Assembly: GCA_049454855.1 (NCBI GenBank)
Contig: JBMUAQ010000007.1
Span: 1-37,530 of the forward strand
Length of the DNA stretch: 37,530 nt
Source: UBA2093 sp049454855
GTDB taxonomy: Bacteria; Actinomycetota; Acidimicrobiia; Acidimicrobiales; Ilumatobacteraceae
Direction: 5' to 3'
The notes beneath the pieces are model-generated. The model made no database searches, had not been told where the DNA came from, and worked only from the letters and a program-made list of their open reading frames with translations. Shown one piece after another: positions 16,902 to 25,333 of the stretch (position 1 is its first letter; each line of letters opens with the position of its first letter). The translations under genes and the position numbers were made by a program.

Positions 16902-17635
16902 GCACGGCCCCGCTCACGTTCGAGTCGGTTTCGCTCACCTTCCCCGACGGGACCACCGCTCTCGACTCGGTCGACCTCGCTGTGGAGCGCGGCGAGTTCG
17001 TTGCCATCGTCGGCCCCAGCGGCTGCGGAAAGTCGACACTGCTCAGGGTTGCCTCCGGACTCGAGACGGCAACCGCGGGTCGGGTCGTGTCCGACGGTTC
17101 GGCGGTCGGCTACGTCTTCCAGGACGCCACCCTGCTGCCGTGGCGCACGGTCGAGGCAAACGTGTCGCTTCTCGCCGAACTCGAGGGGATGGACAGGGAC
17201 GAACGCTCGGCCCGGGTCCGCGATGCACTCACAACGGTGGGCCTGACGGAGTGGTCGGGATACCTCCCCCGTCAGCTCTCCGGCGGCATGCGCATGCGCG
17301 TCTCGCTCGCGCGGTCGCTGGTTCTTCGGCCCGGGGTGTTCCTCTTCGACGAGCCGTTCGGGGCCCTCGACGAGATGACCCGCGAGCGCCTGAACGACGA
17401 ACTCCAGGACCTCTTCCGCCGCGAGGGATTCGCGGGGTTGTTCGTCACCCACTCGATCGCCGAGGCGGTGTATCTCTCCACGCGGGTGGTCGTGATGTCC
17501 CCGCGGCCGGGCCGGGTGGTTGCCGACATCCCGGTCGAGTTCCCGTTCCCGAGGAACCACGACCTGCGGTACGAAGCAGCGTTCGGCGAGAAGTGCGCCG
17601 AGGTCTCACGCGCACTCAGGACAGTCGACGCATGA
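16898..17635 (+). CDS. ABC importer ATPase (SsuB/TauB/NrtD type)
   Basis: A 245-residue ATP-binding subunit. Walker A is GPSGCGKS (39-46), Q-loop Gln75 lies in YVFQDATLLPWRTV, signature LSGGM is at 127-131, Walker B is FLFDEPFGALDE (148-159) and the H-loop is His185. The ATLLPWRTVEANV segment is characteristic of the nitrate/sulfonate/taurine importer subgroup. It overlaps the GDPD gene upstream and the permease gene downstream by ATGA. There is no regulatory C-terminal extension. It forms one import system with the next two genes. Confidence 0.95.
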   Translation: MSTAPLTFESVSLTFPDGTTALDSVDLAVERGEFVAIVGPSGCGKSTLLRVASGLETATAGRVVSDGSAVGYVFQDATLLPWRTVEANVSLLAELEGMDRDERSARVRDALTTVGLTEWSGYLPRQLSGGMRMRVSLARSLVLRPGVFLFDEPFGALDEMTRERLNDELQDLFRREGFAGLFVTHSIAEAVYLSTRVVVMSPRPGRVVADIPVEFPFPRNHDLRYEAAFGEKCAEVSRALRTVDA

Positions 17636-18474
17636 CACGGGTCTCGTCTGCCGGACCCGGCCGTCGCATCACCGCGCGGCTCCGGGAGGTCACAGGGCCT
17701 GCAGTGGTGTTCGTGCTGTTCATCGGCGTGTGGTACCTGGTGTCGGGGGTGCTGCTGCCCCCGCACAAGCGTTTCCTCCTGCCGGCTCCGCACACCGTCG
17801 TGAGCGAGGGTTTTCTCGTGTGGCGGAGCGGTGACAGGCGGGGCCTCCAACCGATCCTCGCGTCGTTGTGGGACTCCGCGAAGGTTGCCCTCACGGGACT
17901 CGCCCTCACCATCATCATCGGGGTGCTCCTGGCCCTTCTCATGAGCACCAGGAGGTGGCTCGAGCGCGCTACCTGGCCGTACCTCGTTGCGATCCAGTCC
18001 GCCCCGGTGCTGGCACTCACACCGCTCATCCGTGCACTCATCGACGACACGCAGACACAGCGGGTCCTCGTGGTCATCCTCATCTCTGTGTTCCCCGTCG
18101 TGTCCAACACGCTCTTCGGCCTTCTCTCTGCCGATCCGTCCCAGCACGACCTGTTCACCCTCCACCGGGCCGGACGCTGGACCCGTCTCACGAAACTGCA
18201 GCTGCCCGCGGCGCTGCCCAGCGTCTTCGTGGGACTCCGCACCGCAGCGGGACTCTCGGTCATCGGTGCCGTTGTGGGTGATTTCTACTTCAGGGGCGCA
18301 GGCACCGTGGGCATCGGTGCCCAGATCGACATCTACCGACAGCGTCTCTGGGGCGGGGAACTCATCGCCTCCATCATCCTCGCGAGCCTGCTCGGACTCT
18401 CCGTCTTCCTGTTTTTCGGTTGGCTCTCCCGTAGAGTCATCGGGAGTTGGCACACTCCCGTCAGGGGGCAGTGA
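17632..18474 (+). CDS. ABC importer permease (SsuC/TauC type)
   Basis: A 280-residue inner-membrane permease with about six transmembrane helices, the first at about 22-42. The EAA-type loop that contacts the ATPase is around HRAGRWTRLTKLQLPAALPS, followed by VFVGLRTAAGLSVIGAVVGDF, as in nitrate/sulfonate/taurine permeases. The start overlaps the ATPase stop (ATGA). Only one permease gene is present, as is usual for this homodimeric group. The family alone does not settle the substrate. Confidence 0.94.
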   Translation: MTRVSSAGPGRRITARLREVTGPAVVFVLFIGVWYLVSGVLLPPHKRFLLPAPHTVVSEGFLVWRSGDRRGLQPILASLWDSAKVALTGLALTIIIGVLLALLMSTRRWLERATWPYLVAIQSAPVLALTPLIRALIDDTQTQRVLVVILISVFPVVSNTLFGLLSADPSQHDLFTLHRAGRWTRLTKLQLPAALPSVFVGLRTAAGLSVIGAVVGDFYFRGAGTVGIGAQIDIYRQRLWGGELIASIILASLLGLSVFLFFGWLSRRVIGSWHTPVRGQ

Positions 18475-18498
18475 GCACCGTCCCACGGGGAGTCACAC

Positions 18499-19674
18499 AT
18501 GATGCACATCAACCGTTCACGGCGCCGGAATGCAGCTGCAGTCGCGGCTCTTGCTCTTCTCACGGCGGCATGCGGCGGCGGTGGTACAACTGAGGAGACG
18601 GTCGCACCCGACACCACTGCACCCGCCATCGGTCTCGACCTCCGCGGTGTGTGCCCCGACAACGTGGTGATCCAGACCGACTGGAACCCTGAGGCAGAGC
18701 ATGGTTTCGTGTACAACCTCGTGGGACCGAACTACACGGTCGACACCGAGAAGGGCGCCGTGAAGGGCGACCTCTGGTCGGGGGGCCGACCGACCGGCGT
18801 GCAGGTGGAGATCCGGGCCGGCGGACCCGCAATCGGGTACGGGTCGGTGACCGCAGAGCTCTACTCCAGGCCCGAGGTCCTCATGGGCTTCGTCAACACC
18901 GACGCATCGATCAGTTTCTCGGGCGAGAAGCCCACGGTCGGGGTGTTCACCCCGTTCATCAAGAACCCGCAGATCATCATGTGGGACCCCGCCACGTATC
19001 CCGACGTGAAGACCATCGCCGACCTCAAGGACAAGGGCGTGAAGGTCCGCTACTTCAACGGCGTGACGTTCATCGACTACCTGATCGGCGCCGGGATCCT
19101 CGATGCCGCACAGACCGACGGCACGTATGACGGCACCCCGGCGTCGTACCTCGCAGCGGGCGGCAAGGACGCACAGCAGGGCTTCGCCACGTCGGAGCCG
19201 TTCTTCTACGAGAAGAAGCTCGACAAGTGGCTGAAGCCTGTCGCGTACCAGTTGGTGCACGACACCGGCTGGCAGCCCTACGCCCAGGTGCTGGCACTCA
19301 CACCCGAGGCACTCGCGTCCAACAGGGAATGCCTGGCGAAACTCGTGCCCGCGATCCAGCAGTCACTGAAGGACTACGTGGGTGCACCCGACAGGGCCAA
19401 CGAGATCATCGTGGACGCCGTGCTCCAGTACAACAACGCGTGGGTCTACGACATGGACCAGGCAGTTGCGTCGCTCGAGAAGCAGCTGTCCGACGGCATC
19501 GTCGCGAACGGACCCGACGGCGTCCTGGGCTCCTTCGACCCCGCGCGCGTGCAGTCGTTCATCGACGTGGCCGTGCCCATCTTCGAGGCGGGTGGCACCG
19601 AGCCCAAGAAGGGTCTCACGGCTTCCGACCTCGTGACGAACGAGTTCATCGACACCTCGATATCCCTCGACTGA
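18499..19674 (+). CDS. ABC importer substrate-binding lipoprotein
   Basis: A 391-residue periplasmic-type binding protein. A lipoprotein signal ends in LLTAAC with Cys25 as the lipidated residue, followed by a Gly/Thr-rich spacer, so it is tethered outside the membrane. The mature part starts VCPDNVVIQTDWNPEAEHGF and resembles NMT1/SsuA-like binding proteins, including FIDYLIGAG and the SEPFFYEKK segment. It has a real ribosome site, GGGGAG at 18487-18492, six bases before the first of two adjacent ATG codons. This is unlike the coupled genes before it and fits a need for extra binding protein. The ligand is unknown; this group includes sulfonates, nitrate, thiamine precursors and purine-like compounds. 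Confidence 0.92.
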   Translation: MMHINRSRRRNAAAVAALALLTAACGGGGTTEETVAPDTTAPAIGLDLRGVCPDNVVIQTDWNPEAEHGFVYNLVGPNYTVDTEKGAVKGDLWSGGRPTGVQVEIRAGGPAIGYGSVTAELYSRPEVLMGFVNTDASISFSGEKPTVGVFTPFIKNPQIIMWDPATYPDVKTIADLKDKGVKVRYFNGVTFIDYLIGAGILDAAQTDGTYDGTPASYLAAGGKDAQQGFATSEPFFYEKKLDKWLKPVAYQLVHDTGWQPYAQVLALTPEALASNRECLAKLVPAIQQSLKDYVGAPDRANEIIVDAVLQYNNAWVYDMDQAVASLEKQLSDGIVANGPDGVLGSFDPARVQSFIDVAVPIFEAGGTEPKKGLTASDLVTNEFIDTSISLD

Positions 19675-19702
19675 ACCCGCAGGGCGTCGCGGCAGCGGTT
19701 GA

Positions 19703-20197
19703 TCAGGCGTCGCGCACCATGTTGGCGCGCTTGACCACGGGTTCCTTGTCGCTCCAGGGGAAGTTGATCCACAGATCGGTCTTCTTCCACGCGTAGTCGC
19801 ACTTCACCACCGAACGGGGCTTCTCGTAGAGGACCGCGGTGCGGACCTCCTTGACGCGCCCCTTGAAGAACTCCTCGACGATCTTCAGCGTGTGTCCCGT
19901 GTCGGCGACGTCGTCCACCACAAGCACGCGGGCGAAGCGGAGCTCGACGAGATCGGGCACCGGCGGGAGGATCATCGGCACGGGCAGCCTTTCCTCGACA
20001 CCCGTGTAGAACTCGACGTTCATCGTGTAGAGGTTCTTCACGGCCAGTGCGTAGCCGAGGGCTCCCGCGGCCAGCAGTCCGCCGCGCGCGATGGCGAGGA
20101 TGATGTCGGGGTCGTAGCCCGAATCCGCGATCTGGGAGGCGAGCTCACGGCTCGCGATTCCGAACTTCTCCCATGACATGATCTCGCGGTCTTCCAC
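19703..20197 (-). CDS. Phosphoribosyltransferase
   Basis: A 164-residue type I phosphoribosyltransferase. The PRPP-binding loop is VLVVDDVADTGHT (91-103), with the pyrophosphate loop ARGGLLAAGALGYAL earlier. The C-terminal KKTDLWINFPW is like that of xanthine or hypoxanthine-guanine phosphoribosyltransferases (WxxFPW). A purine base substrate is the best guess. The GTG start has TAGTTT 6 nt upstream, indicating a leaderless transcript. It converges on the ABC importer with a 28-bp gap. A link to purine uptake by that importer is possible but only suggested by adjacency. Confidence 0.88.
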   Translation of the reverse strand: MEDREIMSWEKFGIASRELASQIADSGYDPDIILAIARGGLLAAGALGYALAVKNLYTMNVEFYTGVEERLPVPMILPPVPDLVELRFARVLVVDDVADTGHTLKIVEEFFKGRVKEVRTAVLYEKPRSVVKCDYAWKKTDLWINFPWSDKEPVVKRANMVRDA

Positions 20198-20203
20198 GCG
20201 AAC

Positions 20204-20209
20204 AAACTA
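20204..20209 (-). promoter_or_regulatory. -10 element, leaderless, for the phosphoribosyltransferase
   Basis: TAGTTT on the minus strand, 6 nt before the GTG at 20197. It lies in the 56-bp gap after the crotonase-family gene, so the phosphoribosyltransferase probably has its own promoter. Confidence 0.6.
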
Positions 20210-20253
20210 GTCGCTCCGGTCGTGCGGAGCCGATGCCCGTCCTTGACAGTCCG

Positions 20254-21054
20254 TCAGGAGAGATAGCGGGGGTCCCTGCGCTCGGCCCGGGCCCGCCGCG
20301 CCTCCGCTGCATCATCAGAGAACGACGCCATGATCTGCTGTCGGTTCTCCATGTCGATGGCCGCCTGGAGGCCGGGTATCTCGAGCGCGGACCACATGCC
20401 CTCTTTCGTCAGCATCACCCCGACAGGCGAGTTCGCCATGATCTCTGCTGCCTTCGCCAGAACCGCATCCTCCAGCGCGTCGTCGGGCACCACATCGGTC
20501 ACCAGGCCGATGCGGAGTGCCTCCTCGGCCCCGAACAGCCTCCCGGTCAGCATCAGCTCCTGTGCCCTCGCCGCCCCGACGATGCGGGGCAGCAGCCAGC
20601 TCGTGCCGATGTCACAGGCGCTCAGTCCGATACGGATGAACGCCGCGTTGAAGCGCGCGCTCGCGGCCGCGATGCGGATGTCGGAGCCGAGCACGAGGGC
20701 GAAACCGCCGCCGGCAGCCGGCCCGTTCACCGCCGCTATCACCGGTTGCGGCAGCGACCTGAGATGAGGGATCAACGACGCAATGTGCCGCTGAACGGCG
20801 AAACCCCGCTCCACCCGGCCCTGCCACTCGAAGCCCGGGGCATCCCCGTACCCGCTGAGGTCGAGACCGGCACAGAAGCCCCGGCCCGCACCCGTCAGCA
20901 CCACCACCCTGCAGTCGCGGTCCCGCGCAACGGAGTCGAGCGTGTCGTGCAGTTCGGACACCATGCCCGAGGTCATCGCGTTCAACGAAGCCGGTCTGTT
21001 CATCGTGATGCGGACGATGCCGTCTCGGGGCCGGGATGTCTCGATGTCTGCCAT
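20254..21054 (-). CDS. Enoyl-CoA hydratase/isomerase family protein
   Basis: A 266-residue crotonase-fold protein. The acyl-CoA oxyanion hole elements are intact: GFCAGLDL (59-66) and GPAAGGGFAL (111-120). However, the two glutamates of classical enoyl-CoA hydratase are missing: by position they correspond to Ala119 and Phe139. Asp148 in ACDIGT instead matches the acid of dienoyl-CoA isomerases. So hydratase activity should not be assumed; an isomerase or other crotonase reaction is more likely. I prefer the ATG at 21054; a GTG at 21069 would add five residues. It is divergent from the DNA glycosylase gene with 44 bp between starts. No metabolic partner is adjacent. Confidence 0.88.
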   Translation of the reverse strand: MADIETSRPRDGIVRITMNRPASLNAMTSGMVSELHDTLDSVARDRDCRVVVLTGAGRGFCAGLDLSGYGDAPGFEWQGRVERGFAVQRHIASLIPHLRSLPQPVIAAVNGPAAGGGFALVLGSDIRIAAASARFNAAFIRIGLSACDIGTSWLLPRIVGAARAQELMLTGRLFGAEEALRIGLVTDVVPDDALEDAVLAKAAEIMANSPVGVMLTKEGMWSALEIPGLQAAIDMENRQQIMASFSDDAAEARRARAERRDPRYLS

Positions 21055-21086
21055 GTCCCATGGTCCCACGGGAGACAGGCCGGAGT

Positions 21087-21092
21087 TACCAT
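21087..21092 (+). promoter_or_regulatory. -10 element, leaderless, for the DNA glycosylase
   Basis: TACCAT, 6 nt before the GTG at 21099. It decides the start over the longer open frame reaching 21036, which would run into the divergent gene. Confidence 0.6.
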
Positions 21093-21098
21093 TCGACG

Positions 21099-21989
21099 GT
21101 GCCTTCGGCGTCGCAACCCCACCTCGGAGCCACGCTTGCCTCCCTGCGCAACGGCATCAACGACCCCACCACCGTCACGGGTCCCGACTGGGTCGCCCGG
21201 GCCACCATCGGCCCCGACGGGCTGCCGACGGCGCTTCATGCCCGCCTGGGGCACGACGGCACCATCGAGGTCACCACACCCGGGGCCGACCCCGTCATCG
21301 TCGGTTCCCATCCCCTGTTCGGGGACGACGATCCGGGTCACGACGTGGTGGCGGTGCACCCGGCAGTCGCGTCCGCGATGTCGGCGCACGGGGACGTGCG
21401 GCTGGCCCGAACCGACACGCCGTACCACGAGCTCATCCCCGCGGTTCTCGGCCAGCGCGTCACGGCGCGCGAGGCCATCGGCCAGTGGGGCAGGATCTGT
21501 CGGCTGTGGGGCGATCGCGTCGAAATCGGTGGAATACAACTGCACACCCCTCCGCGGCCGGACAGGTTGCTCTCCGTGCCGTACCACGAATGGCACCTGC
21601 TCGGTGTGGAGAGGCGCCGCGCCGAGACGGTCCGGAACGTGGCGCGGCATGGCGAGCGCCTGCTCACGGGGTGGCGCACCGAACTGAACGCAACCGATCG
21701 CACACAGTCGCTCCGCCTCATCCCCGGCGTCGGGGTCTGGACCGCAGCGGTGGCGGGCCACATCGCCTTCGGTGACCCGGACGCACTCGAGTTCGGGGAC
21801 TTCCATGTGAAGAACACCGTTGCGTGGGCCCTCGAGGGCCGGGCGCGGGGCACCGACGAGGAGATGCACCGCGCCATGGAGCCGTACGCCGGTCAACGCA
21901 AGCGCGTGCTCACCTGGCTCACGTTGGCCGGATGGAGTGCACCGGCCAGGGGCCCGAGGCGACGTATTCTCGATGTCGCCCGCCTCTGA
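21099..21989 (+). CDS. HhH-GPD DNA glycosylase (3-methyladenine type)
   Basis: A 296-residue protein whose C-terminal half has the helix-hairpin-helix glycosylase signature LRLIPGVGVWTAAVAGHIAF (about 207-226) followed by the catalytic-region Asp in EFGDFHVKN. The middle segment HELIPAVLGQRVTAREA is like the family's substrate-proximal helix. This is the AlkA-like group that removes alkylated purines in base excision repair. There is no iron-sulfur cysteine cluster. The N-terminal about 100 residues form an extra domain as in AlkA. The membrane mannosyltransferase gene starts three bases after the stop, so the two are co-transcribed despite unrelated roles. Confidence 0.88.
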   Translation: MPSASQPHLGATLASLRNGINDPTTVTGPDWVARATIGPDGLPTALHARLGHDGTIEVTTPGADPVIVGSHPLFGDDDPGHDVVAVHPAVASAMSAHGDVRLARTDTPYHELIPAVLGQRVTAREAIGQWGRICRLWGDRVEIGGIQLHTPPRPDRLLSVPYHEWHLLGVERRRAETVRNVARHGERLLTGWRTELNATDRTQSLRLIPGVGVWTAAVAGHIAFGDPDALEFGDFHVKNTVAWALEGRARGTDEEMHRAMEPYAGQRKRVLTWLTLAGWSAPARGPRRRILDVARL

Positions 21990-21992
21990 CCC

Positions 21993-23174
21993 ATGACCGC
22001 GACACTCGACACCGACGCTTCCGCCCCTGCCGCCTGGGCCCGGGCCCTGTACACGGGTCTCGGTGCGTACCTGCTGAGCCGCTTTCTCGTGCTGCTCGGC
22101 GTGGGTGTGGGCATCTCGGCGCACGCGGTGCGCGACAGATGGGAGGAGAAGGTCCCGGTCGAGGGACTCCAGGCCGTGGTGCGTGCACTCGACAGCTGGG
22201 ACGGTCACTGGTACCTCGATGTCACGAGGATGGGCTACCCGCGGTCGATCCAACCGGATGTCACCTACTTCGTCAGCGATGCGCGGGCGGCATTCTTCCC
22301 GCTGTTCCCGCGCACGGTCCGCTACCTCGATTTCCTGTTGCCCGGGGGGCCCGTGAGTGCTGCTCTCCTCATGAACTTCCTGCTCGGCGGGCTGTTCGTG
22401 TTCCTCATCGGTGTCATCGCCCGTGAACTCCACGACACCCGGACTGCCGAGAAGACCATGATCATCGCGTCGCTCTTCCCCGGCAGTTTCGTGCTTAGCT
22501 GGACCTACTCCGAGGCACTCATGCTGACGCTTGCCGCGCTCGTCTTCCTCGCGCTCGCGCGCGAGCGATGGGTTCTCGCGGGCATCCTCGCTGCCTTCGG
22601 CACAGCCGCGCGGCCGAACGCCGTGGCGCTCGTCGCTGCATGCGCCGTTGCCTCGTTGATCGCCATCCGACGCAACCGTGACTGGCATTCCCTCTGGGCC
22701 CCGATTCTGTCCCCGGTCGGGTTCGTTGGTTTCATGGCGTTCCTGCGCCACCACACCGGCGAGCCATGGCCGTGGTTCCGCGTCCAGCGCGAGGCATGGA
22801 GGGAGGGGACGAGCTTCGGCGGGACGGCCGTCACACGCACCGTCGACTTCTTCCTGAACCCCATGTCGTCCCCCACGAGCATGCTCACGACCGCCTCAGT
22901 GGGCGCACTTGTGCTCGGGATCTGGTGCCTGAGGCGGCACCGACTGCCCGCGATGCACACGGCGTACAGCGCGGTGGTGATCTTCCTGATGCTTCTTCCC
23001 GCGACGGTCACCGCCAGGCCACGCTTCCTCTTCACGGCGTTCCCGATGCTCATCCCTGCGGCGCGCAGCCTGCGAGACGATGACGACACGTGGTGGCCCC
23101 TCACGCTCGTGGTGCTCGGCGCCGGACTCGTCACCGTGACCGGGCTGTACGTGGTGTTCGGCGCGATTCCCTGA
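21993..23174 (+). CDS. PIG-V-like mannosyltransferase, GT-C fold
   Basis: A 393-residue polytopic membrane protein with about eight to ten hydrophobic segments. SWDGHWYLDVTRMGYP, with Asp-Gly before His-Trp-Tyr, FFPLFPRTVR and TAARPNAVAL are the hallmarks of the PIG-V-type GT-C glycosyltransferases, which use polyprenyl-phosphate-mannose as donor. ARPRFLFTAFPML near the C terminus is also typical. It acts on the outer face of the membrane. It lies 20 bp from the convergent dprE2, next to the arabinan-donor genes, which fits a part in cell-envelope glycan or lipoglycan assembly; that part is inference. The acceptor is unknown. Confidence 0.85.
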   Translation: MTATLDTDASAPAAWARALYTGLGAYLLSRFLVLLGVGVGISAHAVRDRWEEKVPVEGLQAVVRALDSWDGHWYLDVTRMGYPRSIQPDVTYFVSDARAAFFPLFPRTVRYLDFLLPGGPVSAALLMNFLLGGLFVFLIGVIARELHDTRTAEKTMIIASLFPGSFVLSWTYSEALMLTLAALVFLALARERWVLAGILAAFGTAARPNAVALVAACAVASLIAIRRNRDWHSLWAPILSPVGFVGFMAFLRHHTGEPWPWFRVQREAWREGTSFGGTAVTRTVDFFLNPMSSPTSMLTTASVGALVLGIWCLRRHRLPAMHTAYSAVVIFLMLLPATVTARPRFLFTAFPMLIPAARSLRDDDDTWWPLTLVVLGAGLVTVTGLYVVFGAIP

Positions 23175-23194
23175 CCGGCGGCCGGACCTTCGCC

Positions 23195-23962
23195 TCAGTT
23201 GAGCGGGAGCCTCCGCCACACCTTCTCGGGCAGCAACCGGAACACCGCGAAGACCGCCGACAGGACCCGCGGGGCGTACACCACCCGCCTCTGGGAGTTC
23301 ACGGCCGGCACGACAGCCTCGGCCACGCCCCGTGGCGATGTCGAGAACGGGGCCTTCTTCATCCCCTTCGTCATCCGTGTCTCCACGAAGCCGGGCCGCA
23401 CGACGAGGACGGACACACCCGATCCCTCGAGCTCATGGTCGAGAGCCAGGGCGAACGTGTCCACCGCGGCCTTTGATGCCCCGTACACAGGGTTCGACCT
23501 GCGCGGACGCTGCCCGGCAACGGACGACAGGAGAACGATCCGCCCGTACCCCTGGTCGCGCATGCGCGCGGACAGCGCGTACAGCAGCGACATCGTGGCC
23601 GTTGCGTTCACTGACATGACCTCGACGAGCGTTTCTGCCCCGGAGAAATGGTCGGCATCCTGGCCGAGGAGACCCTGGGCCACCACTGCAACGTCGATGT
23701 CCCCTGCTGAGGAGCAGATCTCGGCGACAACATCGATCATGGCGGCAGCGTCGGTCGCCTCGAAGCGCACGATCTCCACGTGGATGTCGTCGTTGATCGA
23801 ACCGATGGAGGCTGCCGCCTGCTCACCCGCCCCGATGTCACGGCACACGAGCGTGACATGGGCAACTCCCGGGCCGATGAGGCCCTCGATCACCGCCAGG
23901 CCGATCTCACTCGTGCCGCCGAAGAGCACGATGTGCTGGGGCACGCCCACTCCGTTCCTCAT
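23195..23962 (-). CDS. dprE2: Decaprenylphospho-ribose oxidoreductase subunit DprE2
   Basis: An SDR enzyme that reduces the keto intermediate made by DprE1, completing epimerisation of decaprenyl-phospho-ribose to decaprenyl-phospho-arabinose. The 255 residues equal the mycobacterial size. The cofactor motif is variant, GGTSEIG (15-21), as in mycobacterial DprE2. Catalytic residues are Ser146/147, Tyr160 and Lys164 (YGASK). The C-terminal AVFAVFRLLPEKVWRRLPL looks membrane-associated, as in the family. The ATG overlaps the dprE1 stop (ATGA). The longer frame to 24055 is part of dprE1 in another phase. Confidence 0.93.
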   Translation of the reverse strand: MRNGVGVPQHIVLFGGTSEIGLAVIEGLIGPGVAHVTLVCRDIGAGEQAAASIGSINDDIHVEIVRFEATDAAAMIDVVAEICSSAGDIDVAVVAQGLLGQDADHFSGAETLVEVMSVNATATMSLLYALSARMRDQGYGRIVLLSSVAGQRPRRSNPVYGASKAAVDTFALALDHELEGSGVSVLVVRPGFVETRMTKGMKKAPFSTSPRGVAEAVVPAVNSQRRVVYAPRVLSAVFAVFRLLPEKVWRRLPLN

Positions 23963-25329
23963 CCCTCTGTCCTTCCGTCGAGCAGACCCAGTCGTCGGGC
24001 CAGGTCGCTGTTCCATGCGCCGGCGCGATCCATCTCCCGCTGGACCGCCTGCCACTCCCCGAACCGGCCGTAGCCGCGCCTGACGGCTGCGGGCGAGACA
24101 TGGGAGTCCTTCGCCAGGTAATGGCGCCCTCCCGCATCGAGAACCATCGTGTCAACTGCCGCAAGAAGTTCGGCGAGGCCCCGGATGCCCGCACCCATGT
24201 CGAGCGTGAGCGTCCATCCCTCCGTCGGGAAACTCATGGGAGCCGCGTTCTGGGGTCCCATCCGCTTCAGCACCGCAAGGAACGACGCGACGCCCCGGCC
24301 CGCGAAGGCCTCGATGACCCGACGCAGCACGTCGACCTCGGACAGCGGAACGATGAACTGGTACTGGATGAAGCCGGCAGTGCCGTAGAGGTGGTTCCAT
24401 CTCCTCACGCCGTCGAGCGGATGGAAGAAGGCAGGGATGGACTCGATCCCCACGTGCCGCTTCGACGGCGCCTTCCGGTACCAGGCCTCGTTGAAGACAC
24501 GGATCGAGGCCTTGTTCAGCAGACCGTTCGGCACCCACGACGGGGCCGCCACTCTCACCTTGGGGTCGTACGCCAAAGGGTCGCCGCCGCCCGCCTCGGA
24601 CGCGTCGGCGTGGTCGCCCCGGGTGAGGACACCCCGTCCCGTCGAGCGACCGGTGGCGAGCAGGTCGACCCATGCGACCGAGTAGCGGTAACTGTCATCG
24701 CCACCCGGGGCCATCGCCGCAACGACTGCATCGAAGTCAGCGAGACGTTCGGTCTCCACCCGGACACGCGACGAACTGATCGGCAGCAGGGCGAACTCCG
24801 CATCGAGAATGACACCCGTCAGTCCCATGCCGCCGACCGTGGCCCAGAACCAGTCGGGGCGCTCGTGCGGTCCGAGGGTGACCACCTCGCCCGACGACAG
24901 AAGGACCCGCATCGAGCGAACGTGCGCACCGAAGCTGCCGTCGACGTGGTGGTTCTTTCCGTGGACGTCGGAGGCAATCGCCCCGCCCACGGTCACGAAC
25001 CGGGTTCCCGGTGTCACGGGCACGAACCATCCCTGCGGCACCACCCGCTTGAGTACCTCGTCGAGACTCATCCCGGCAGGAGCCGTGACGGTGCCCGTGG
25101 CTCCATCGAGGGCGAATGGTCGACCCACTGCGGTGTCAGGCATGAGCAGCACGGTCCCCCCCGCGTTCTGCGCGGCGGCACCGTAGGAACGGCCGAGCCC
25201 ACGGGCGACAACCCCGCGGGAGCCGGGCGACGTTGCCTCGGTGCGGACCTCCTCCTCGGATGCCGGCACAACGGTGCGCGCCACCGAGAAGGCCGTGCGA
25301 CCCCAGCCGGAGAGGTTCTGGCGGGTCAT
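23959..25329 (-). CDS. dprE1: Decaprenylphospho-ribose 2-oxidase DprE1
   Basis: An FAD enzyme that oxidises the 2'-OH of decaprenyl-phospho-ribose. The 456 residues match mycobacterial DprE1 (461). The FAD domain holds GLGRSYGAAAQN (44-55) and GGAIASDVHGKNHHVDGSFG (115-134), with the His that carries flavin contacts. The substrate domain has GPQNAAPMSFPTEGWTL and the catalytic-site Lys407 in YLAKDSH. At the position of the benzothiazinone-reactive cysteine (Cys387 in M. tuberculosis, WNICVDF) this protein has Thr375 (WTLTLDM). It starts at the ATG at 25329, 4 bp after the UbiA stop. Confidence 0.95.
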   Translation of the reverse strand: MTRQNLSGWGRTAFSVARTVVPASEEEVRTEATSPGSRGVVARGLGRSYGAAAQNAGGTVLLMPDTAVGRPFALDGATGTVTAPAGMSLDEVLKRVVPQGWFVPVTPGTRFVTVGGAIASDVHGKNHHVDGSFGAHVRSMRVLLSSGEVVTLGPHERPDWFWATVGGMGLTGVILDAEFALLPISSSRVRVETERLADFDAVVAAMAPGGDDSYRYSVAWVDLLATGRSTGRGVLTRGDHADASEAGGGDPLAYDPKVRVAAPSWVPNGLLNKASIRVFNEAWYRKAPSKRHVGIESIPAFFHPLDGVRRWNHLYGTAGFIQYQFIVPLSEVDVLRRVIEAFAGRGVASFLAVLKRMGPQNAAPMSFPTEGWTLTLDMGAGIRGLAELLAAVDTMVLDAGGRHYLAKDSHVSPAAVRRGYGRFGEWQAVQREMDRAGAWNSDLARRLGLLDGRTEG

Positions 25330-25333
25330 GTGG

